Assembly: GCA_029260155.1 (NCBI GenBank)
Contig: JAJDDU010000083.1
Location: 1-10,618, forward strand
Reading direction: 5' to 3'
DNA length: 10,618 bases
DNA from: Phycisphaerae bacterium
GTDB lineage: Bacteria; Planctomycetota; Phycisphaerae; UBA1845
The notes under the pieces were generated by a model, which did no database searches, was not told the origin of the DNA, and saw nothing but the letters and a program-made list of their open reading frames with translations. The position numbers and the translations under genes were made by a program. How positions within the stretch are numbered: position 1 is the first letter of the stretch; every line of letters begins with the position of its first letter. This document shows, piece by piece, positions 1 through 6,244 of this stretch.

Positions 1-933
1 CCACGTTGAGTTGCCCGGGTAGCTCGACAAGTGCGGCTGCGGGTGTGTGTGCCCTTCGATGTGCACCATCGACGCATGCCCGTCCACGAACGACGTTGCG
101 AACTCCCACGGCTTGCCGTGCCAGCCCTTGATGATCGACTCAACGTCAGGGCCGAGCACGCTACCGGAGAGGAACGTGCAATTATCCAGGCCGTAGTTCT
201 TACGCCAGCCAAACCGTCCGGCGTTCTCGATGAAGTAGATGGTGTTGCCTGGGTTGGCTACGCGCGAGATCGGCTTGAGAAACGCCGAGTTGCTCGACAG
301 ATTGGGTTCCGCCTGGCTGCCGATCCACGAGGTACTCGCGGAGTAGCTGTTGCCGTAGTGATCGTACGACGAAAGCCCCGAATCCTGCCACGCCTTATAG
401 TGGTGACCAGAATAGCCGGTGTCGGAGGGGGCTTTGAAAATCCCTAGGTCCAGCTTGGTGTCGTCGAGCCAGTTCGAGTCGTTGGGGCCGGCGAGGTCCC
501 TGTAGTCCGTGAAGCCGCCCTTGTAGAGTATCTTGTTCAACCCGCGCGTGGCTGGGCCGCGCCCCAGCTTCGTGCCCCATTTCGACTCGGTGGGGGCGGT
601 GCCGGTCAGCGGCTCGCCGATACCGCTCTTGCCGCCGTACTCGTATTCGCCGACGGTGCCGATGCTCATACCCATGAGCGGGTGCACGGGAGTTGTCAGG
701 TCACTTTTGTCCTCGCCGGAGTAGACCAGCCCCGCAGTGGAGACGCCCTTCAGATTCGCCGTTGAGGTGACCATTTTCGCCTGCGCGCGTGCCCGCTTTA
801 GCGAGGGTAGGAGGATGCTGATGAGCAGCGCGATGATCGCGACCACCACCAGCAACTCGATGAGGGTGAAGGCGGCAGTGCGTCGCCCCCGGTCGGGTTT
901 TCTAACCCACTTAATCATTCGTGTGTTTTCCAT
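1..933 (-). CDS. Pseudopilin with prepilin-type N-terminal cleavage/methylation domain (C-terminus cut off by window edge)
   Basis: The frame is open from the ATG at 933 to the left edge, giving 311 residues without a stop. The start follows an AGGAG (943-947) nine bases upstream. Residues 1-21 are a basic leader ending RRTAA. Next comes FTLIELL, with the Glu at mature position 5 that is typical of type IV pilins and type II secretion pseudopilins, then a hydrophobic helix to about residue 46 ending LLPSLKRAR. The rest is a Gly/Ser/Tyr-rich soluble domain with an SFVDGHA motif near residue 289, which resembles the late DGH motif of the large planctomycete/verrucomicrobial pseudopilin families (DUF1559-like). 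Members are processed by a prepilin peptidase and anchored in the inner membrane. The substrate and role of this one are unknown. The residue before the cleavage site is Ala, not the usual Gly. The gene stands alone, with its own probable promoter and a leader of about 95 bases. Confidence 0.9.
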   Translation of the reverse strand, partial: MENTRMIKWVRKPDRGRRTAAFTLIELLVVVAIIALLISILLPSLKRARAQAKMVTSTANLKGVSTAGLVYSGEDKSDLTTPVHPLMGMSIGTVGEYEYGGKSGIGEPLTGTAPTESKWGTKLGRGPATRGLNKILYKGGFTDYRDLAGPNDSNWLDDTKLDLGIFKAPSDTGYSGHHYKAWQDSGLSSYDHYGNSYSASTSWIGSQAEPNLSSNSAFLKPISRVANPGNTIYFIENAGRFGWRKNYGLDNCTFLSGSVLGPDVESIIKGWHGKPWEFATSFVDGHASMVHIEGHTHPQPHLSSYPGNSTW

Positions 934-942
934 GATCCATGA

Positions 943-947
943 CTCCT
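943..947 (-). promoter_or_regulatory. Ribosome binding site of the pseudopilin gene
   Basis: On the minus strand AGGAG lies nine bases before the ATG at 933. It decides this start over a second in-frame ATG five codons later, and over the out-of-frame ATG at 940, which meets a stop after nine codons. Confidence 0.7.
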
Positions 948-974
948 GAAACAAACGGTATGAAACTATTAATC

Positions 975-989
975 GCGCGGCCACCGCGC
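975..989 (-). promoter_or_regulatory. GC-rich hairpin in the pseudopilin leader
   Basis: GCGCGG and CCGCGC form a perfect six-base-pair stem with a three-base loop, about 42 bases before the pseudopilin ATG. If transcription begins near 1027, the hairpin lies in the 5' untranslated leader. It could affect mRNA stability or translation. No U-tract follows it, so a terminator is less likely. Confidence 0.4.
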
Positions 990-1033
990 ACCGTCAGGCC
1001 GGCGCCGCACCTGGGCCCGGACACCGAGCCCTT

Positions 1034-1064
1034 AGTATACAACATCCTCTTCCAGTAGTGTCGC
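1034..1064 (-). promoter_or_regulatory. Possible promoter of the pseudopilin gene
   Basis: On the minus strand TATACT (1034-1039) matches five of six bases of the sigma-70 -10 box. The best -35 candidate, GCGACA (1059-1064), shares four of six bases at a long 19-base spacing. Transcription would start near 1027, giving a leader of about 95 bases. This rests on consensus matching only. Confidence 0.3.
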
Positions 1065-1120
1065 CTGTTTCCCGGAATGGGTCAAGGTGTTTTTCGGACC
1101 ACCCATGAAGGCATAACCTC

Positions 1121-1147
1121 TTTTGCCATAAGTGGATAGCGGCAAAA
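1121..1147. repeat. Inverted repeat TTTTGCC / GGCAAAA
   Basis: The arms 1121-1127 and 1141-1147 are perfect seven-base complements around a 13-base spacer. It lies about 75 bases upstream of the putative pseudopilin promoter and about 180 bases beyond the PFOR stop. The T-run sits on the 5' side of the stem on both strands, so it is not a normal intrinsic terminator. It could be an operator or an mRNA hairpin. Function unknown. Confidence 0.35.
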
Positions 1148-1219
1148 AGGCACGGTGCAATCTATCAATTGAGCCGGGAATGTTGACGCGTCGGCGCGTG
1201 GCAGCGGCGTTCTGAGTCC

Positions 1220-1239
1220 CCCACCGCTGAAGCGATGGG
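1220..1239 (-). terminator. Second hairpin downstream of PFOR
   Basis: On the minus-strand RNA, CCCAUCGC and GCGGUGGG pair over eight positions (one U-G wobble) around a UUCA loop, about 85 bases after the PFOR stop. It follows directly on the larger hairpin at 1243-1272. There is no U-tract, so it may stabilise the 3' end or assist termination. Confidence 0.4.
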
Positions 1240-1242
1240 CCA

Positions 1243-1272
1243 CCCGCCGCGTTGCCAACAGCGCGCGGCGGG
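1243..1272 (-). terminator. Probable 3'-end hairpin of the PFOR transcript
   Basis: CCCGCCGCG (1243-1251) and CGCGGCGGG (1264-1272) are perfect nine-base complements around a 12-base loop, about 50 bases after the PFOR stop codon. Position and strength fit a transcript-end hairpin. The usual run of U residues is absent, so intrinsic termination is uncertain. The dipeptidase gene ends with a similar nine-pair stem. Confidence 0.5.
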
Positions 1273-1323
1273 AAAGACCCGCCCTGCCGCTTCGGGTCGC
1301 CACGTGGAAACCGGTGCGACGCG

Positions 1324-4300
1324 CTACTTCTTCAAGTCGGCGAGATGTTGCTGGAACGCTTCGTTGCTGCTTGCGAGGAAGCCGTCGAGCGGGATGTCGC
1401 CTGCGTCGATCTTCTTGAGCAGCGCGCGCTGGGCTTTGTATTCGACGTTTTGGATTCCGGCCTTGCTTTGAAGGAGGCGCCATGCTTTGCGACGCTCGAC
1501 GCAGAAGAGCACCATTTGACGCGAGAGGGTCATGGGCTGCATCGTATCACCGCCGGCGTCGACCTTGATGTACACGCCGAAGTCGGGGATGTACGAGCGG
1601 TGCTTGGGATTCAGGTGGCGACGGTTGACGACGTCGTCCTGCGTGATACGCACGAGCATGTCGTCGAGGTGGAGCATGCCCGCTTCATCTTCGGTCTTGA
1701 TCTTTTTCAGATGACGACGGAACCGCGCTTCGGTCGCAGCCCAGTGGGCGACGGTGTAGAGGTATTTCTCTTTGGTGGCTTTGACGACGGTTGGCCACCA
1801 ATCGGTAGTCGGGCTGGGGTTGCCTTTTAGATCGAAGGCTTCTTCGCAGGTCTCGCCCAACGATGGGTTGAAGACGAACTCGGGCATGCCACGTCCGTCG
1901 CGGACACGCTTGGCTTGCAGGGTGGCGACGTCATCGCCGACGCCGTGCTCGGGCTGACAGGTGGTGAAGCATTGCAGGAAGGCAGTGCCGCGGTATTCGA
2001 GTGCATCGAGCAATGTCTTGAACACCTTGGCTGCGTTGGCGAGCGAAACCTGGGCGACGTAGGGCGAACCGTGGCCGGAAGTTAGGATTTCGGCGACGGC
2101 TTTCTTCTCGACCAGCTTGCCTTGGGTGGCTGCGCCAATCTGGTTCATGTCAAAGCCGCCCGGGGCGACCGAGGAGTCGGAGTTCTGCCCGCCGGTATTG
2201 GAGTAGACCTGGGTGTCGAGCATGAGCAGCTTGACGTTTGGGCGGTTCTGCAGAACGGTTTTGGAGACGTTTTGGAATCCGATGTCGCCGAAGGCTCCGT
2301 CGCCGCCGATGGCCCACACTTTGGGGAGCTCGTGGATTTCGCGATCGGTCATCAGCATGTCGGTCATGTGGGTGTAATCGAAGTAGTCCTCCTGGGAAAC
2401 TACGTCGCCGTCGGAATCGAGGAGGGCGTCTGCCAGGCGTTCGGGCACGACGGAATGGCGTGCGTGGTCCATAATGAAGCTCTCGCCCATGAGCCAACTG
2501 ATGCTTGCGCCATCTTGGAAGAGCGAGTTCATCCAGGGATAGGGGTGCGGGTTGTTGGGCGGCGTTGAGCCGTAGACCGTGTTGCAGCCTGTGCTGGCGC
2601 CCATGGCCATGACGGACGTACCGTTCGCGAGTCGGCCGTCGACGGGCTGAAGTTCTTTGTGGTTGAAGGCCTCCTGACGCATGACGGTGACGAGCGCATC
2701 GAGGGCAGTCGCGTCGGAAATGTCTCCGTTCGTTTCGATGCGACCTGTGGTGTCGTCGTCGGTATCGCCGCCGAGTCCCATGACGGTGTGGGCGATGGAT
2801 CGGCGGAACAGGTCGTATTGCTTGCGGTCGTGTTCTGCGAGTTTGGCGAGTCGGCCTGCACCTTCCTCTACGATTCGGTCGGCTTTTTCGCGGAGTCGAT
2901 CGGCCTTGGCGTGGTAGAGCGGTCGCAGGTAGGCTTCAGTGATCGAAGCCAGTGCGTGCAGAATGCTCTTCTCGCCGCAGCCCGCGCAGGCGCCGTCACC
3001 GGAGGCCAACGCTTCGTAGTTGCGTCGGACCATGAGGTGGTTTCGTAGCGTGGCGGCGCGGGAATCTTGCGGGTTGTCGTCGTCGTAGAGTCCTAGGAAC
3101 TTCTGTTGTGTGTCCGCAAGGAGGTTGAAGAAGCCGTCCGCGGTAGCGTAACGGGCGTTGATGTCCTCGCTGTCGGGCACCATCTTGAGGGCCTCGTGAC
3201 TGCCGCACTCGGTCACGCACTCCGCACAGCCCTTGCACAGATCGGACACGAAAATGGCGAATAGCCCGCCGTTGCCGGCGTTCTTCTTCTCGACGTTGGA
3301 GAAGATGGCGTTGGTCTTGGTGTAAGCGAGGGGCAGGACGTCGATGATTCCGAAGAGCTGGTCCATTGCTTCTTCGGAGATGCCGTCGAGGGTGCCAACC
3401 TCGGTGCGAACGATGTCCTTGAACGGCTTCGCTTCTTTGGCCTTTGCCATCTCAAGCATTGTGGCGCGGATGCGGGGTTCGATCTGCGGGACGGCCGCGA
3501 TGAGCTTTTCACGCTGCGCCACGTCGGTCACGTAGCCTCCCATGGCCGTGGTCAGCACGGTGCCGATGTCCTGGGCGGTGTTGGGAAGCGCGGTGTCCGG
3601 ACAGGCTGCGATGCACTCCATGCACTGTGTGCAGTTTTCCGGGATGAACACCGGCGTCTCTCTACGCGCGACAGACTTCGACGCCGTGGCCCCCGTGCCG
3701 GATGCCATCATTCCGACGGAGGCGAGCGTGGAGGCGGGCTGATGGTATCCGAGTCCTGCGCGGAACTCGCCATCGAAGGTCTTCATCTCGAACACGGGCG
3801 CCCGGACCGGTTGATCGGCGGCGGGAGCGCACCGATCAGACCAACTACTCGCGCACGTCCCGCATCCTTCCTGGGGCAAAACAGCGAGGCCTCGCATGGC
3901 GGAGCGGTCGGCTGCTGTGACGGGTCCGTAGGGGACCTCGCGAACGCGTTCGAATCCCTCGGTCATGACCTGCATGTTTGCGTCGACGACAGCATCGCCG
4001 AATCGGCCGAACTTCTTCTTGTACTGCTGGAGAACGACCTCGCGGTAGTGCTCTTTTTCGACACCGTTCTGCTTGAGGAAGGGTGACACGTTGAAGAAGG
4101 CGCCGAGGAACGCGTTGCCCTGCATGCGCAGCTGGAGGTCGGGTCTCGGCGTTGCGTTGCGGGCGATCTCGAAGCCGGGAAGCGTGAACAGGCGGATCTT
4201 CTTGTCGATGATTTCCTGGCGATATGCGTTGGGGATACGCTCCCATGCCTTTTCTGGAGTCTCGTCGGATTCCCAAACGAACGAACCGCCTTCGGCGATG

Positions 4301-6093
4301 CCCTCAAGCGGATTGCTGTGGGTGAACGCTTTGGGATCGCAGCACAAGACCACGGTAACGTGCCTCAGGTCGCAGTTGACGCGCACGCGGTCGGGCGCGA
4401 CGACGAGGAAGTAGTTGGTCGGTGCTCCCTTCTTTTCCGAGCCGTACTTGGGATTGGCGCTGATATGCAGCACCTCTTTGAGCTTACCGCTCTCATCACG
4501 TTCGTCGTCGCGTTTTGCGATGTACTCGCCGAATTTTCCGATGATCTCGCCGAGGTTCTTTCCGGTGGTGATCATGCCCCATCCGCCGATGGAGTGCAGC
4601 CGCACCGCGATTGCGCCTTCCGGCAGCAGGGAGGGCGTTTCCTCGGACCGGACCGCGTATGGATGATCGACGCCGAGATTGAAGAAAGTAACGCCGTCGG
4701 CTGCGCTCGTTCCGTCCTGGCGATGGCCTTTTTCCGCTACGTATTCGTAGGCACCGATTGTGTGCTCGGGTCTGAAGTCGCGCGAGCCGAGACCGTACAC
4801 GCCGCGGAAGATGCGCGGCGTCTCGTCGGGCAAAATGGCCGGTGTGCCCGGAGAGATCGGGAATCCGGGGCGCACGCAGGATTTTGTGAGGGCGGAGCGC
4901 ACCTCGCGAGCGAGCGGGTTGTCACCTGCGAGGGGTTCGTCCGTCCGTTCCAAGATGATGCAGGCTTTCTTGCCTCGAAGCGCATCGACGATCGCGTGTT
5001 CGGGGAAGGGCCTCAGCACGTTGACGTGGATGGAGCCGACCTTGGCGCCGCGTTTCTCGCGAAGATAGTCCACGGCGGCTTCGATGTTCTCCGCGGCCGA
5101 TCCGAGGGAGAGGTAAACGTAGTCCGCGTCGTCGGTGCGGTACTGACTGATGAGTCCGTAATCGCGGCCGGTCAGTTTGGCGAAATCGGCGTAAGCTTCC
5201 TCGATGAAACCGAGGATGGGCTCGGTGAAGTTGTTCCGCCGGGCGACGACGCCGTTCATGTAGTGTTCCTGGTTTTGGACCGGACCGAGGAGAATGGGAT
5301 TTTTCAGGTCGATCATCTCCGGCACGCGACGACGTTTGGGGCCGAACAGTTTTCGCTGGGCCTCGGTGGGGCTGTCAATCATGTCGTCGGGGGCGCCGAG
5401 GTACTCGCGGATCAACTCGGACTCGTGCATGCAGAAGGTACGTTCGAGGTGCGAGGTCAAGAAGCCGTCCTGGGCGTTGAGCCCCGGGGTCAGGCTGAGT
5501 TCGGTAACGCGGCGCAGGATCAGGGACTGATCGGCGGCCTGCTGAGCATCTTTGGCGAAGAGGACGATCCATCCGGTATCGAGCACTGCGTAGACGTCGT
5601 CGTGGCCGCAGTGGACGTTTAGGGCGTGTTTGGTGAGCGCTCTGGCCGCCACCTGCATGACCATGGTCGAGCACTTTCCGGGTGCGTGGTAGAATTGCTC
5701 GACGCCGTAAACCAACCCTTGCCCGGACGTGAAATTCACGACGCGTTTTCCGGTGACCGAGAGTGCGATGGCGCCTGCCTGCGCGGCGTGCTCACCCTCG
5801 GCTTCGATGGCGAGCTTCGGTCTGCCGAAGACGTTCAGCTTGCCTTCGGCAAAGGCTTGCTGGAACATCTCGCCCATCTCGGTGGACGGCGTGATGGGGT
5901 AGAACACTCCACCATCGGCGATGCGGGCCTCGGTGTAGTAGCTGACGAGTTGGTTGCCGTTGGTGGTTACTCGGATTCCGGGGTACTTCGGTGTCTTGGT
6001 CATGGTCTCCTGCTCAGCGTCTTGCGAAACAATGTTGGCCCGTCCGGTTCCGGTGTTGGCGTCGTATTCTACGACATTGCTGCTCGGTCGCAT
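1324..6093 (-). CDS. nifJ: Giant single-chain pyruvate:ferredoxin (flavodoxin) oxidoreductase
   Basis: It likely oxidises pyruvate with CoA to acetyl-CoA and CO2 in the cytoplasm, passing electrons to ferredoxin or flavodoxin. Numbering is from the ATG at 6093 (1589 residues). The N-terminal POR domain has YPITPSTEMGE (65-75), E101 as probable cofactor-activating Glu and R151 in AARALTKHAL as probable substrate-binding Arg. Then come a PFOR-II-like domain (about 315-400) and a gamma-type domain with IGGWGMITTGK (502-512). Two 4Fe-4S motifs follow: CTQCMECIAAC (821-831) and CKGCAECVTEC (953-963). The thiamine diphosphate domain has CAGCGE (C1036, C1039), STGCN (C1170), GDG (1264-1266), YSNTGGQ with N1299, and CFTTCQPEHG (C1375, C1379). 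Classical single-chain enzymes are about 1170-1230 residues; the excess is insertions plus a C-terminal extension. I chose 6093 for its GGAAGGA site; 6003 (ATG) and 6132 (GTG) are alternatives. Another 2-oxoacid substrate is possible. Confidence 0.9.
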   Translation of the reverse strand: MRPSSNVVEYDANTGTGRANIVSQDAEQETMTKTPKYPGIRVTTNGNQLVSYYTEARIADGGVFYPITPSTEMGEMFQQAFAEGKLNVFGRPKLAIEAEGEHAAQAGAIALSVTGKRVVNFTSGQGLVYGVEQFYHAPGKCSTMVMQVAARALTKHALNVHCGHDDVYAVLDTGWIVLFAKDAQQAADQSLILRRVTELSLTPGLNAQDGFLTSHLERTFCMHESELIREYLGAPDDMIDSPTEAQRKLFGPKRRRVPEMIDLKNPILLGPVQNQEHYMNGVVARRNNFTEPILGFIEEAYADFAKLTGRDYGLISQYRTDDADYVYLSLGSAAENIEAAVDYLREKRGAKVGSIHVNVLRPFPEHAIVDALRGKKACIILERTDEPLAGDNPLAREVRSALTKSCVRPGFPISPGTPAILPDETPRIFRGVYGLGSRDFRPEHTIGAYEYVAEKGHRQDGTSAADGVTFFNLGVDHPYAVRSEETPSLLPEGAIAVRLHSIGGWGMITTGKNLGEIIGKFGEYIAKRDDERDESGKLKEVLHISANPKYGSEKKGAPTNYFLVVAPDRVRVNCDLRHVTVVLCCDPKAFTHSNPLEGIAEGGSFVWESDETPEKAWERIPNAYRQEIIDKKIRLFTLPGFEIARNATPRPDLQLRMQGNAFLGAFFNVSPFLKQNGVEKEHYREVVLQQYKKKFGRFGDAVVDANMQVMTEGFERVREVPYGPVTAADRSAMRGLAVLPQEGCGTCASSWSDRCAPAADQPVRAPVFEMKTFDGEFRAGLGYHQPASTLASVGMMASGTGATASKSVARRETPVFIPENCTQCMECIAACPDTALPNTAQDIGTVLTTAMGGYVTDVAQREKLIAAVPQIEPRIRATMLEMAKAKEAKPFKDIVRTEVGTLDGISEEAMDQLFGIIDVLPLAYTKTNAIFSNVEKKNAGNGGLFAIFVSDLCKGCAECVTECGSHEALKMVPDSEDINARYATADGFFNLLADTQQKFLGLYDDDNPQDSRAATLRNHLMVRRNYEALASGDGACAGCGEKSILHALASITEAYLRPLYHAKADRLREKADRIVEEGAGRLAKLAEHDRKQYDLFRRSIAHTVMGLGGDTDDDTTGRIETNGDISDATALDALVTVMRQEAFNHKELQPVDGRLANGTSVMAMGASTGCNTVYGSTPPNNPHPYPWMNSLFQDGASISWLMGESFIMDHARHSVVPERLADALLDSDGDVVSQEDYFDYTHMTDMLMTDREIHELPKVWAIGGDGAFGDIGFQNVSKTVLQNRPNVKLLMLDTQVYSNTGGQNSDSSVAPGGFDMNQIGAATQGKLVEKKAVAEILTSGHGSPYVAQVSLANAAKVFKTLLDALEYRGTAFLQCFTTCQPEHGVGDDVATLQAKRVRDGRGMPEFVFNPSLGETCEEAFDLKGNPSPTTDWWPTVVKATKEKYLYTVAHWAATEARFRRHLKKIKTEDEAGMLHLDDMLVRITQDDVVNRRHLNPKHRSYIPDFGVYIKVDAGGDTMQPMTLSRQMVLFCVERRKAWRLLQSKAGIQNVEYKAQRALLKKIDAGDIPLDGFLASSNEAFQQHLADLKK

Positions 6094-6102
6094 AGCTTGG
6101 TG

Positions 6103-6109
6103 TCCTTCC
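6103..6109 (-). promoter_or_regulatory. Ribosome binding site supporting the PFOR start at 6093
   Basis: GGAAGGA on the minus strand has its AGGA core about nine bases before the ATG at 6093. The competing ATG at 6003 has an AGGAG only three bases upstream, which is closer than usual. The longer GTG start at 6132 has only a weak GAGG. The 30 codons between 6093 and 6003 use mostly G or C in third position, as coding sequence here does. Confidence 0.5.
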
Positions 6110-6205
6110 GTTCCGGCGGGAACCCGATGCACCTCTGCGATGCACGCGGATTACACCTGACATTAGTTGATACTTAGGATATCGGTGATAGCGTTGCCCT
6201 GGTTC

Positions 6206-6232
6206 AAGCGGCATGCGATTGCGATGCCGCTT
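6206..6232 (-). terminator. Probable 3'-end hairpin of the dipeptidase gene
   Basis: AAGCGGCAT (6206-6214) and ATGCCGCTT (6224-6232) are perfect nine-base complements with a nine-base loop, starting about 12 bases after the dipeptidase stop. On the minus-strand RNA only two U residues end the stem and no U-tract follows. It probably ends or protects the dipeptidase message and separates it from PFOR, whose start is about 110 bases further on. Confidence 0.5.
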
Positions 6233-6244
6233 TCTCGCCGTGGT

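Larger units (their letters stand above)
934..1323. other. 390-base intergenic region rich in short inverted repeats
   Basis: This lies between the PFOR stop and the pseudopilin start, both on the minus strand. No coding sequence is convincing here. It contains perfect or near-perfect inverted repeats at 975-989, 1121-1147, 1186-1199, 1220-1239 and 1243-1272, and a -10-like TATACT at 1034-1039. The repeats nearest the PFOR stop probably form the 3' end of the PFOR message. The left part is probably the promoter and leader of the pseudopilin. I found no tRNA, riboswitch consensus or mobile-element end. Confidence 0.6.

Noticed and set aside
1082..1483. A 133-codon minus-strand frame crossing the PFOR stop into the intergenic region
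   Set aside because: It overlaps the PFOR C-terminus in another frame, and its Arg-rich product has the look of out-of-frame GC-rich translation.
4318..5622. A 434-codon plus-strand open frame opposite PFOR
   Set aside because: It lies entirely antisense to sequence encoding unmistakable PFOR domains, shows no recognisable motif, and is the kind of long shadow frame expected in GC-rich DNA.
6201..6214. GGTTCAAG resembling a tRNA T-loop
   Set aside because: The flanking bases do not form a T-stem or acceptor stem. The segment is instead part of the hairpin after the dipeptidase gene.
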